This document shows, piece by piece, positions 33,543 through 41,597 of a stretch of DNA of 64,000 nt. Origin of the DNA: CAZLRH01 sp964562015. Lineage in GTDB: Bacteria; Verrucomicrobiota; Verrucomicrobiia; Opitutales; JABDGR01. The notes beneath the pieces were generated by a model. That model was not told the origin of the DNA. It saw nothing but the letters and a program-made list of their open reading frames with translations, and did no database searches. The stretch is from positions 62,001 through 126,000 of the forward strand of contig CAZLRH010000006.1 of the NCBI GenBank assembly GCA_964562015.1. Reading direction: 5' to 3'. Numbering within the stretch: position 1 is the first letter of the stretch; each line of letters begins with the position of its first letter. Made by a program: the position numbers and the translations under genes.

Positions 33543-34696
33543 GGTATTAACTGCTTTCTATTATTGATTTTGATGAATCCATTTCCGAGGTAACGATGGG
33601 CCTCGGCGATGGAAAGGATGAAGGCGTCAAAAATCTGTTGAAATGGCTGAACCAGGACGATGGTGCGAAATCGCCCATCTTCGTTAAGCAATGCCATACG
33701 GGCCCAGCGCTTTAGGCGTTCGCCAAGGGAGTACGAGCGCCGTTTAAGCTTTGCTGGATCGGCCTCGCTTGCTGCAGGCGCAGGCTTGCTGGCCTTGGGC
33801 TCATCCACCGGCTTCATGAATCCGTGCGACGGCTGAAAGACCCGCAGCCGGCGACGCTCCTTGACCCAGTCCGGATATTCGCCGTTTTTGGTGACGTACT
33901 TGAGGAGGTAGCGAAACTTTTGATTGTTGATCCGCTCGACGTTACACCGCCCGAGCTCCCACAGGTCATTGATCAGCGCGCCGGGAAGGTAGCGGTTGGT
34001 CAGGACGATAAGGTGAAAATGTGGCCAGCCATTTTCGTGGAATTCAACTTTTACGCAGTAGGCCTCATCAATCTGGTAGGTTTTGCCCTCCCAGCCCACT
34101 CCCTTCCGTAGTTTTGCAAATAGCTTGCGAATGCGCGGACGGGCGAAGTCAAAGGCGCTGTCCGGTCCGGCAAAGAATTTCGGGTCCAGCGATAAGGTGA
34201 GAAACAGTTTGTGGGATACGTCCGGAAGTCGGGGTTCGATTTTACGCAGAATTTTGAGGATACCCGTAGGGTGGTGCCATGAAGGGGGACAATATTGGGA
34301 AAGGACGCCGAAGCTCGGGGCGGTTTGCCAGGCTCGCGCAGCCATCCCGGCGATGGCGACATTGTGCTCCATCGCCGGGCCCGCTGCTTGATTGCGGCGG
34401 TTGGCGTGCGATTTCAGCGTGACATGCATAATGTCCGCCGCCCTCTTCGCCTTGCCAGGCATAAACTCAGAAGGCGGCTTTGTGAGGACGGATTGCGGGG
34501 AAGTCCGGTCCTGCCCCTGGCGCGGTTCGATTTTACCGGCCTTGATGCTGTCAAGGTCTTGCTCGCCCGCTGGACTGCGCTCCACCGTTGACAGCGGGCC
34601 GGTGGGAACCGCAGCTAAGGAGGGCAGGACTTTCGCATTGGCAGTCCCTTCGCGCGTGCCTTTGTTGCCGCGCTGGTTGGTCGCAGCGGGCTTCAT
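33497..34696 (-). CDS. HUH-type rolling-circle replication initiator (Rep)
   Basis: 399 residues. A disordered, Lys/Pro-rich N-terminus (1-105) precedes a catalytic domain with all three Rep motifs. Motif I is KLFLTLSLDP (163-172), motif II is the HUH metal site PHFHLI (His226, His228), and motif III is YLLKYVTK with candidate nucleophiles Tyr263 and Tyr267. Such enzymes nick one strand at an origin and stay linked to the 5' end. The YxxKY form resembles replication proteins of small ssDNA phages. A Lys/Ala/Pro linker and a C-terminal domain follow. It overlaps the HTH gene by ATGA. This is a replication gene, unlike an ordinary genomic island. Confidence 0.8.
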   Translation of the reverse strand: MKPAATNQRGNKGTREGTANAKVLPSLAAVPTGPLSTVERSPAGEQDLDSIKAGKIEPRQGQDRTSPQSVLTKPPSEFMPGKAKRAADIMHVTLKSHANRRNQAAGPAMEHNVAIAGMAARAWQTAPSFGVLSQYCPPSWHHPTGILKILRKIEPRLPDVSHKLFLTLSLDPKFFAGPDSAFDFARPRIRKLFAKLRKGVGWEGKTYQIDEAYCVKVEFHENGWPHFHLIVLTNRYLPGALINDLWELGRCNVERINNQKFRYLLKYVTKNGEYPDWVKERRRLRVFQPSHGFMKPVDEPKASKPAPAASEADPAKLKRRSYSLGERLKRWARMALLNEDGRFRTIVLVQPFQQIFDAFILSIAEAHRYLGNGFIKINNRKQLIPWTGITQTNNNLASM

Positions 34697-34905
34697 GGCG
34701 TGATGGGTGTGCTTGTCTCGCGCAGGAAGCGTTCGAGCTCCCAGTGGGGATACAACGGGCGGCGGGTGGCGCGAGACGGGCGTAACAGTCCCCGTTTCGC
34801 GAGGCGGTCAACCGTGACCGGTTTGACTCCGAGGATGGCCGCCGCCTCGACTCGGCCGTAAGCAAGGCGAGGGCGTGTGAGTGTAGATGTTGTTGTGCCA
34901 TTCAC
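34693..34905 (-). CDS. Excisionase/AlpA-like HTH protein
   Basis: 70 residues. LAYGRVEAAAILGVKPVTVD followed by RLAKRGLLRPSR is a winged/MerR-type helix-turn-helix as in excisionases and AlpA regulators, with RRPLYPHWELERFL as the usual end. Its stop overlaps the rep start (ATGA), which indicates translational coupling. The likely role is excision directionality or control of rep expression. Confidence 0.7.
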   Translation of the reverse strand: MNGTTTSTLTRPRLAYGRVEAAAILGVKPVTVDRLAKRGLLRPSRATRRPLYPHWELERFLRETSTPITP

Positions 34906-34959
34906 GATGGCACCAACATATCCGAGCCTATTTGGCCCCTGAATCTTATAGCCCGGACA

Positions 34960-35721
34960 TTACGTTTTCAATCTGTCCGGGGTTTCCTTTTTTGGCTGGG
35001 CTTTTAGTGCCAACCGAATGCCGCTGCGGCGACAAATCTTTTCCAAAGATTCCGGCGAATGGGTGAAGTTGAAATCTTCAAACCCACGAAAGAATTCCCA
35101 AAGTGCGTAGATATTTGGCGCTCGATCGACGGCATCGCTAAAAATTAATAATGCCAATTGAATGTCAGTAGGCTTTCTCGCGTGAGTAAAGGTTAGGTCG
35201 TCGTCAACTAGGCCACGCGCAGTAGAGCGCATGCCGTTTGCATAATTTTCGATTTCTGAAGGTTTGGGAGTGGATTTGTCGCCTGCCTTTTTTCCGGCGT
35301 TCTTGGCCGCTTCCGCTTTCTGCCGATTATTAACCTGCTCAGCATATTCATCTGGATCGACAGCCATTAACTTGGTGAACCTTACGCACATGTCCGGGTC
35401 TTTCCGCAGTCCATCCACAGCGTACGCAAAGTTAAATTTGATGCCAGCTATTCTGCCTAAAAGATAGGCCCGAGTACGGTTGGCGATCGCTTCGTGAGTG
35501 AATTCTTTAAAGACTGTTTTTCTTAATCGAAGAAGCAAGTTTTTTCGCCAACCTTTTGGTCGGCCAGCTTTCAATACCCATTTCCGCTCTTTATTGGGCA
35601 ACAAATTATACATTTTGGAAACCCGCAAGAACTGCGCCGTGATTTTCCAAAGCGATTTCCGGAAATTTTTAAGACACAGGCATTTCGCACACGCCTGATC
35701 GAATGCCTTTTGAGACCTCAT
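34960..35721 (-). CDS. Hypothetical protein between integrase and replication genes
   Basis: 253 residues from the ATG at 35721, chosen because it overlaps the integrase stop (ATGA); a longer frame runs to 35817 inside the integrase. I do not recognise it. It is basic and mostly helical, with a Cys pair AKCLCLKNF near residue 12-20, a Lys/Ala-rich linker (EAAKNAGKKAGDKSTPKP) and a C-terminal part with IQLALLIFSDAVDRAPNIYA. No membrane segment is present. Its place in the operon suggests a role in integration, replication or control. Confidence 0.55.
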   Translation of the reverse strand: MRSQKAFDQACAKCLCLKNFRKSLWKITAQFLRVSKMYNLLPNKERKWVLKAGRPKGWRKNLLLRLRKTVFKEFTHEAIANRTRAYLLGRIAGIKFNFAYAVDGLRKDPDMCVRFTKLMAVDPDEYAEQVNNRQKAEAAKNAGKKAGDKSTPKPSEIENYANGMRSTARGLVDDDLTFTHARKPTDIQLALLIFSDAVDRAPNIYALWEFFRGFEDFNFTHSPESLEKICRRSGIRLALKAQPKKETPDRLKT

Positions 35722-36788
35722 GACGTAATCCTCTTCGCCATCTCGAAAGAATGTGTATCGCGGAGGTGCCCGTAGGTTTTCGCGACCAGGAGCCCGCCGT
35801 CTTTGTGACCTATCCAAGCGGCTATCGTTTTGAAGTCCACGTTTTTTTCAATGGCGTTGCTGACGAAGAAATGTCGCAGGCAGTGATGGGTGAAGTGGGG
35901 GAGGCCATTGATTTTGCATGCGGTGTCGAGGGCGTTCTTGGCGTCGAGGATGGGGATTAGCGGCTGGTCTGGGAGGCGAGGGTTAGCCTGTTGCAAGCGT
36001 TCCAGGAAGGCGCGGAGGACCGGGAATAGTGGGACGACCCGCACTTCGTGGTTTTTGGTGCCGGCATCGCCACCGGTAACGGTAAAGCTCCCACGTTCAA
36101 AATCCACATCGTCGAGCTTGAGGCTATTGGCCTCGGCTTTGCGCATGCCGGAGTAGGCGAGGAGCTCGATGAAGTCGGCCGCAGGCTGATAGCGGATATC
36201 CAGGCCGCGCAGAGTTTCCACCATCTTGGCGAATTGCTCACGGCTGGGGATAAGGACGGTGGCCTTGCCCATACGCCGACGAACAATGACCTTGGCGGGG
36301 TTGTCCATGATCAACCCTTCGCGCTGGGCGTAGTCCAGGACGGCCCGGAGGGTTTCGGTTTCCTGATTGAAGGTGGAGGCCGCAACCTCGGGGCTTCGTT
36401 GCTTGGCCCAATCTTCGCAGTGGACTCGGCTAATGCTTCGCACTGGCAGGGCTCCAACTGCAGCGCAGACCGTTTTCAGATAAACCTCGCGTGTGCGGGC
36501 CGACCGGGGCTTGAGATGGGTCCGTGTTACATCCATCCAACGCTTGGCGACCTCGCCAAACGTCAGCTTGGCCTTGCCCTGGCCGAGGTCGAGGCGGTCC
36601 ACTTTCTCCAGGAAATCGGTTAGCCGCCGTTCCGCCAGTTTGCGGTCAGTGGTCTTAAGGGAGCGGCGGATTTGCTTGCCGCTCCGTTTTACGAGGGCAT
36701 AGTATTTACCCGATGAATCGTTGCGAAACAGACATTCGGCAACCCTTGTGTAACCCGCTTGCGGCGGAGCAGATTGGGCGTTTTTCAT
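35718..36788 (-). CDS. Tyrosine recombinase (integrase) of the element
   Basis: 356 residues from the ATG at 36788. It has an N-terminal arm-binding region, a SAM-like core-binding domain (about 74-165) and a catalytic domain with Arg216 (YSGMRKAEA), Lys245 (TKNHEVRVVPL), His302-x-x-Arg305 (HHCLRHFF), His328 (WIGHKDG) and Tyr339 (KTYGHL), i.e. a complete active site. It should recombine the 40-bp tRNA-Arg repeats. It is the first gene of the leftward operon and lies 91 bp from the right attachment site, the usual place for a tRNA-targeting integrase. Confidence 0.93.
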   Translation of the reverse strand: MKNAQSAPPQAGYTRVAECLFRNDSSGKYYALVKRSGKQIRRSLKTTDRKLAERRLTDFLEKVDRLDLGQGKAKLTFGEVAKRWMDVTRTHLKPRSARTREVYLKTVCAAVGALPVRSISRVHCEDWAKQRSPEVAASTFNQETETLRAVLDYAQREGLIMDNPAKVIVRRRMGKATVLIPSREQFAKMVETLRGLDIRYQPAADFIELLAYSGMRKAEANSLKLDDVDFERGSFTVTGGDAGTKNHEVRVVPLFPVLRAFLERLQQANPRLPDQPLIPILDAKNALDTACKINGLPHFTHHCLRHFFVSNAIEKNVDFKTIAAWIGHKDGGLLVAKTYGHLRDTHSFEMAKRITS

Positions 36789-36841
36789 GCCCGAAATCCT
36801 ATGGGTTACAAAAATGGGTGACAAGTGCTAAATTTTACCAA

Positions 36842-36870
36842 TTTTCATATAGTCATAACTCATTTACTAT
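36842..36870 (+). promoter_or_regulatory. Candidate element-supplied promoter for tRNA-Arg
   Basis: TTTTCA (36842-36847), a 17-bp spacer and TACTAT (36865-36870) lie 9 bp before the tRNA. Each hexamer matches the sigma70 consensus at about four of six positions. The sequence is inside the element and differs from what precedes the left attachment copy, so the intact tRNA appears to be transcribed from element DNA. Confidence 0.45.
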
Positions 36871-36879
36871 TAACACTTT

Positions 36880-36953
36880 GGGGGCGTAGCTCAGGCGGAT
36901 AGAGCAGCAGTTTTCTAAACTGTTGGTCGGTGGTTCGAGTCCACCCGCCCCTG
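36880..36953 (+). tRNA. tRNA-Arg (TCT), intact copy at the right end of the element
   Basis: Cloverleaf with acceptor GGGGGCG/CGCCCCT, D-arm GCTC...GAGC, anticodon loop TTTCTAA (anticodon TCT) and T-arm GGTGG TTCGAGT CCACC. Discriminator G; no CCA encoded. Its first 39 bases are duplicated at the left end of the element. Confidence 0.93.
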
Positions 36954-36972
36954 CTTGATAATTGTTGAACGA

Positions 36973-37007
36973 TGACTGCTGAATTCTGACTGCTGATTTC
37001 TGAATTC
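36973..37007. repeat. Short tandem repeat TGACTGCTGAATTC
   Basis: Units TGACTGCTGAATTC, TGACTGCTGATTTC and TGAATTC follow each other just downstream of tRNA-Arg. It belongs to the pyrimidine/TCTGAC-like repeat family of this genome. Confidence 0.5.
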
Positions 37008-37112
37008 AACGAAGCCTCTGCTGGGTCCCGGTTTGCCCCGATCATTTTAGGTATTATTCGGCGGCACAGACCAATATCATCAGGGTGTGATGGCAGCAAT
37101 GGTGGTTAGGCT

Positions 37113-37580
37113 CTAACCCTTCCAGCCGCCGAGCTTGCAGATGGCTTTGTATTCAGCCGGGCTCACGGGGATGACCGACAGGCGGTTGCCGGGCCAGAGC
37201 AGCCGAAAGTCTTTCAGCGCGGCAGTTTCGCGCATCGTGGCCAGGGAAACAAATTTCGGAAACGTGGCGAGGTAACGAACATCCACAAGCGACCAGCGTG
37301 GGTCGGCGGCTTTCGCGCCGGGGTCGAAGAATTCGGACTTGGGGTCAAATTGCGTCGGGTCGGGGCGCGCCGCGCCGACGATTTCCGCCACGCCAGCGAT
37401 GCCGGGCTCCGGGCAGCTCGAATGGTGAAAGAGCATGCGGTTGCCGACTTGCATCGCGCGCATGAAATTGCGGGCCTGGTAATTGCGCACGCCGTCCCAC
37501 GGCGCAGTGCCCTGGGGTTTGGCGCGGAGGTGTTCGAGCGAAAACACGTCCGGCTCGGATTTCATGAGCCAGTAATGCAT
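37113..37580 (-). CDS. EVE domain-containing protein
   Basis: 155 residues, the whole length being one EVE domain (PUA-like, related to YTH). MHYWLMKSEPDVFSLEHL, WDGVRNYQARNFMRAM, GNRMLFHHSSCP and GIAGVAEIV are the standard motifs. EVE proteins are thought to bind modified bases in nucleic acids. It is a single gene, convergent with tRNA-Arg. Confidence 0.93.
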   Translation of the reverse strand: MHYWLMKSEPDVFSLEHLRAKPQGTAPWDGVRNYQARNFMRAMQVGNRMLFHHSSCPEPGIAGVAEIVGAARPDPTQFDPKSEFFDPGAKAADPRWSLVDVRYLATFPKFVSLATMRETAALKDFRLLWPGNRLSVIPVSPAEYKAICKLGGWKG

Positions 37581-37633
37581 GACCAGGAGAAGGCCGGAGG
37601 GGGAATGTAAAATTCGATGTGGGTTGAAAACCG

Positions 37634-39310
37634 TTACTGGCTCCCAAAACCGGTCAGGTGGGCGATAGCGACCAGGCGGTCCTGCATGGCGTCAAAAATC
37701 TCCGTGCGGTAAGTCTCCTGCTCCCTGGCCTGGGTGGCGTGCCAAGGATAAAGTTTTTCCTGTTGGAAGCTTTTTAAGGCGGGATCGGTGAGCATGCGCA
37801 GGTGGGTGCTAAAGCGCTCGGCGGCAACCGTCAGTTCACTATCCTTTTTGTGCGCGATGGCTTTGTCGCGTTCGACCAGGTAAGTGGCATAGGCGGATTT
37901 AAGGTTGGGATCGGCTTTGGCGCCCGGATCCCCGCCTTGCAATAGACTAACGAGTTGATCGGTGGTCTCCTCGATTTTCTTTAACTGCGCGCCATCGGCC
38001 TGGAATTTTTTCCAATCCAGCGGCTGCAGCTGGTTGGCGACGTCGAGGCGAAAACCAAACCAGCGGAACTGTCGGCCCAGGAGCAAGGCCTTCAGGTCGC
38101 TGAGCGGGTAGCTGACGGTATAGGTGGCCACGCCAATGACTTTGCCGGTGGGCCGGTGAATGATGGGGCTGCCGCTATTGCCCGCCACGAACTGGGCGTT
38201 CACTTCAAGAAGTTTCGGGCCCAGGGCCAGCAGCCGGCCATTGACTTGGGTGGCGACGCCGGCGCCCGCGGCGTTGCCAGGAATGGTCACTGCGTCATTA
38301 ATCTTGGTATTATCAGCCACGCCGTCGAGGATTTCGAGGTAAGCGGCCGGCGGGGGAATGCTGAGGAACGCGATGTCGGCATCCTCACTGGCGAAGAGCG
38401 CGCCAGTGGTCGGATACTTCGTGCCATCCATCATGCCGGTGAGGGTGAAATTCCCCTGGCCGGACAACACATGCAAATTGGTGATGATATAAAACTTGTC
38501 GCCAATTTTAGCCGTGAATCCGCTGCCCTTGCCGGCGTCGCCTTCAACCAGCACCAAGGCATTCATTTGCACAATCGGCAGCGGCTGGAGGCCGGCCGCG
38601 GCACCCGTACCCCGGTTGCCATTGCCCCGGTTGGCATTGGCGTTGCCTCGGCCGGCGGCAGCGACACCGCGACCCGCCCGCGGCGGGGTGGCAGGATTGG
38701 TCGAGGGACTGTAAACGCGATAGTTATAGTCCATGCCCGCCACGATATCGTTGCCGGCTTGCACGAGGTCGTTGGTGATTTTGTCGCGGTAACCGCCGAG
38801 GTCGCCCAGCCCGGTGCCCGCGCCGCCGGTGGGGCCGTTGACCAAGGCTTGCAGCGCTGCTTTGAGGGGAACGAGAGCATCGACCATCGCCGGGCTGCGA
38901 TAGGTGCCTTGGGCTGTACGGTCGTACGCTGGAATATCAGGAAAGGCCGCGATCGGTGACGTGGTGGAACCTTGGGTGGCGTCCAATTTATCGGCCTCGG
39001 GATGGTCCTTGAGGTACGCCTTGGCTGCCTCGATGTCGGCCACCGTTTGGTCAATGGAGGCAAGGCCCTTCTCCACGTAACCGCCGTGTTCGGGGAGGCG
39101 TGCGCCGCTGAGCGATTGCCGGGCTGGGCCCAGGATGGTTTCGACCAGGATAAAGCGGCTGGAAACGGTGTCTGCGGGTGCCGCGGGGGCTGGTTGGGGC
39201 GGTGCTTCGGCGGCGCGGACTATGCCGGGGAGGCCAAGCCCTAGCAAAAGAGCCAGGCCTAACGTTCCCAAGCGGCATTCTCTTCTATCTGCTGGTGAGT
39301 GGTGACACAT
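37634..39310 (-). CDS. Secreted trypsin-like serine protease
   Basis: 558 residues. A signal peptide (about 14-33) is followed by an Ala/Pro-rich stretch, a helical region (50-195) and a Gly/Asn/Arg-rich linker (about 208-240, GRGNANANRGNGNRGTG). The protease domain has a full catalytic triad: His280 (ITNLHVLSG), Asp312 (DADIAFLSI) and Ser379 (AGNSGSP). A helical C-terminal domain of about 150 residues comes last, and no PDZ domain is visible, unlike DegP. It probably acts in the periplasm or outside. The start could be a few codons later. Confidence 0.78.
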   Translation of the reverse strand: MCHHSPADRRECRLGTLGLALLLGLGLPGIVRAAEAPPQPAPAAPADTVSSRFILVETILGPARQSLSGARLPEHGGYVEKGLASIDQTVADIEAAKAYLKDHPEADKLDATQGSTTSPIAAFPDIPAYDRTAQGTYRSPAMVDALVPLKAALQALVNGPTGGAGTGLGDLGGYRDKITNDLVQAGNDIVAGMDYNYRVYSPSTNPATPPRAGRGVAAAGRGNANANRGNGNRGTGAAAGLQPLPIVQMNALVLVEGDAGKGSGFTAKIGDKFYIITNLHVLSGQGNFTLTGMMDGTKYPTTGALFASEDADIAFLSIPPPAAYLEILDGVADNTKINDAVTIPGNAAGAGVATQVNGRLLALGPKLLEVNAQFVAGNSGSPIIHRPTGKVIGVATYTVSYPLSDLKALLLGRQFRWFGFRLDVANQLQPLDWKKFQADGAQLKKIEETTDQLVSLLQGGDPGAKADPNLKSAYATYLVERDKAIAHKKDSELTVAAERFSTHLRMLTDPALKSFQQEKLYPWHATQAREQETYRTEIFDAMQDRLVAIAHLTGFGSQ

Positions 39311-39449
39311 GGATAGGGGTAATTACACGTAGCCTAGGATAACGGCCTCAATTGCCAAGTCTGATTCTCTGCCTCTTGAACTGAAACCACGGCCCTTTTG
39401 TCGAATTTGAGAGAGATTCTAATCACAATAATTCTCCACCAACGCTACC

Positions 39450-39480
39450 GCTACTTCTGCATTCTGACTTCCGAATTCCG
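39450..39480. repeat. Dispersed pyrimidine-rich repeat (TTCTGCATTCTGACTTC)
   Basis: CTACTTCTGCATTCTGACTT and following GAATTCCG units lie just beyond the 3' end of rnpB. The sequence is similar to the block before mutS at 14508-14545. Confidence 0.5.
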
Positions 39481-39493
39481 CCTTCAAAAAAAA

Positions 39494-39923
39494 CCAGTTC
39501 CCAGGGGCCGTAAGCCGGATTTTGTTCTGGCGGGCGCCTCGCGGCACTCCCGCCGCTCATTCATTTCTCTGCCGCCGCCTCCTTGCGAAAGCGGCGGTCG
39601 TGCATAAGCATCGTGCGACTTACCCGGGACCATCGGGTGGGCACCCGGTCCCCTATTTGGTCTTGCACCGGATTGGGTTTATCGTGCCTCCGGCGTTGCC
39701 GTCGGAGCGGTGGGCTCTTACTCCACCTTTTCAACCTTGCCGGCCGCGCGCCCGGTTGAAGGGGTGCGCCGCTTAGGCGGTATGTTTTCTGTGACACTTT
39801 CCGTCGCCGCGGCTTGACCCGCAGCGCCCCCGTTTTCACGGGGAATCCTGCCCAACGGTGTCCGGACTTTCCTCCCGCCACCGCCGGGGCGGCGACGAGC
39901 GAATGAACACCCCCGGGAACTGG
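39494..39923 (-). ncRNA. rnpB: RNase P RNA, class A
   Basis: About 430 nt on the minus strand. The universally conserved GAGGAAAGTCCGGAC is at about 39866-39881, and the 3' part ends with ACAAAATCCGGCTTACGGCC. The P1 helix closes the molecule: CCAGTTCCCGGGGG at the 5' end pairs with CCCCTGGGAACTGG at the 3' end, which sets both boundaries. It is the catalytic RNA that processes the 5' ends of tRNAs. Confidence 0.95.
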
Positions 39924-40098
39924 ATCATCAAGCTATCCTATTTTACCGCGTCATGGCAAGCGCCATCGGGAGAGGGCGGGGGAGACATAAAAATAAGCGA
40001 TGCCTTTTCACTGAGGCGGTAAAATGCCGGCGCAGCTGGTCCTGACTGTGCCGCAGTCAGTCTTGCCAGTAGCGCCGACTTTCGAGTCTCATGTCCCC

Positions 40099-41574
40099 AT
40101 GCCGCGCCCAAAATCTCCGCGTCCCGGCGCGAGCCTCGTGTGGTTTCGGCTCGATTTGCGCTTGGCGGACCACTCGGCGCTGGCGGCGGCCTTGGCGGTG
40201 GGTGGGCCGGTGCTCCCGGTTTTTATTTGGGCTCCAGAGGAGGAAAAGCCGTGGGCTCCCGGCGCGGCCTCGCGCTGGTGGTTGCATCACGCGCTGGCGG
40301 ATTTGGACGCGCAATTGCAAGCGCGGGGCTCGCGGCTGATTATGCGTGCCGGACCGGCGGGGAAAACATTAGTGACTTTGGCCCGCGAGACGGGCGCGCA
40401 GCGGGTCTTTTGGTGCCGCCGTTACGAACCGGCGGTGAAACTGCGCGACGAAAAAGTGACTGCGACCTTGTGTGCCGCGGGAGTGGCGGCGCAAAGTTTT
40501 AACGGTTCGCTGCTCTTCGAGCCCGGTGAAATTTTAAATGAAAAGGGCAAGCCGCTCCAGGTGTTTGGGGCATTTTGGCGGCGGTGCCTCATGCGCGGAC
40601 GACCGGAACCAGTGACGACCCGCGCCAAACTTTTAGGCGAACGTGCACCCGCACCCTGGCCGAAATCATTGGCGCTGGAAAAACTCGGCCTGCTGCCGCG
40701 CGTGAAGTGGGATCGTGAATTTTATGCGGCCTGGCAGCCCACGCAGGCGGGCGCACAGCGGAGGTTGCGTGAATTTCAGAAATCCGCCTTGGCGGGATAC
40801 GCGACGGGGCGCGACTTGCCCGCGGTGGATGGCACGTCGCGGCTCTCGCCGTATTTGCATTTTGGGCAACTCTCACCCCGCCAAGTTTGGGCGGCGCTCG
40901 CGGGAAATGGAGCGGGTGGCGCGGCCACGATAAAATTCTTGGCCGAAATCGGCTGGCGTGAATTTGGCTACCATTTCCTGCATCATTTTCCACACACGCC
41001 GGCGACGCCGTTGCGGCCGGAGTGGAAAACGTTTCCCTGGCAGAAAAATGCGCGCCTCTTGCGTGCGTGGCAGGAAGGCCGCACGGGTTATCCGCTGGTG
41101 GACGCGGGCCTGCGGCAATTATGGCGCACGGGCTGGATGCACAACCGCGTGCGCATGATTGCGGCGTCGTTGCTGGTGAAGCAACTGCAGCAACCGTGGA
41201 CAGCGGGCGCGGCCTGGTTTTGGGACACGCTGGTGGATGCCGATCTCGCGAGCAACACGCTCGGCTGGCAATGGGTGGCGGGTTGCGGGGCGGATGCCGC
41301 GCCGTATTTTCGCATTTTCAATCCGGTGCGCCAGGGCGAGCGATTTGATCCGGAAGGCGTTTACGTGCGCCGCTACGTGCCGGAATTAGCCAAGTTGCCC
41401 GCCAAATTCATTCACGCGCCGTGGACAGCGCCGACGGAGGTCTTGGAAAAAGCTGGGGTGGATTTGGGCCAAAACTATCCGCAGCCGGTGGTTGCGCCCG
41501 AGGCAGGTCGGCGTCATGCGCTGCAAACGTTTGAAAAATGGAAGGCGTGGCGTCAGCCGCAGAAAGCACTTTAG
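40099..41574 (+). CDS. phrB: Deoxyribodipyrimidine photolyase
   Basis: 491 residues from the ATG at 40099; the frame is open from 40024. The N-terminal alpha/beta domain starts LVWFRLDLRLADHSALAAAL. The FAD-binding domain has GTSRLSPYLHFGQLSPRQVW, GYPLVDAGLRQLWRTGWMHN and ASNTLGWQWVAGCGADAAPY followed by FRIFNP, the signature of class I CPD photolyases/cryptochromes. It repairs cyclobutane pyrimidine dimers using light. Stand-alone gene. Confidence 0.95.
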   Translation: MPRPKSPRPGASLVWFRLDLRLADHSALAAALAVGGPVLPVFIWAPEEEKPWAPGAASRWWLHHALADLDAQLQARGSRLIMRAGPAGKTLVTLARETGAQRVFWCRRYEPAVKLRDEKVTATLCAAGVAAQSFNGSLLFEPGEILNEKGKPLQVFGAFWRRCLMRGRPEPVTTRAKLLGERAPAPWPKSLALEKLGLLPRVKWDREFYAAWQPTQAGAQRRLREFQKSALAGYATGRDLPAVDGTSRLSPYLHFGQLSPRQVWAALAGNGAGGAATIKFLAEIGWREFGYHFLHHFPHTPATPLRPEWKTFPWQKNARLLRAWQEGRTGYPLVDAGLRQLWRTGWMHNRVRMIAASLLVKQLQQPWTAGAAWFWDTLVDADLASNTLGWQWVAGCGADAAPYFRIFNPVRQGERFDPEGVYVRRYVPELAKLPAKFIHAPWTAPTEVLEKAGVDLGQNYPQPVVAPEAGRRHALQTFEKWKAWRQPQKAL

Positions 41575-41597
41575 TTATTTCGCACCGCCCATTTTTT

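Larger units (their letters stand above)
30258..36918. mobile_element. Integrated element in tRNA-Arg(TCT): small integrative replicon or satellite
   Basis: Two perfect 40-bp direct repeats (30258-30297 and 36879-36918, offset 6621 bp) mark the ends. Each equals the tRNA-Arg sequence from its first base through the anticodon loop. The tyrosine integrase gene abuts the right end. Between the repeats are the genes at 30470-36788, including an HUH replication initiator. Base composition drops around 31540-32790, unlike the flanking operon. No coat, capsid, terminase, relaxase or Zot-type gene is visible. This fits a rolling-circle integrative element or a phage satellite; exact class unknown. 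Confidence 0.88.

Noticed and set aside
30258..36918. Integrated element as a filamentous (inovirus) prophage
   Set aside because: Rep and an ssDNA-binding-like gene fit, but no Zot-type ATPase, coat or adhesin gene could be found.
39561..39881. Open frames in the 39500-39920 region
   Set aside because: They fall inside RNase P RNA.
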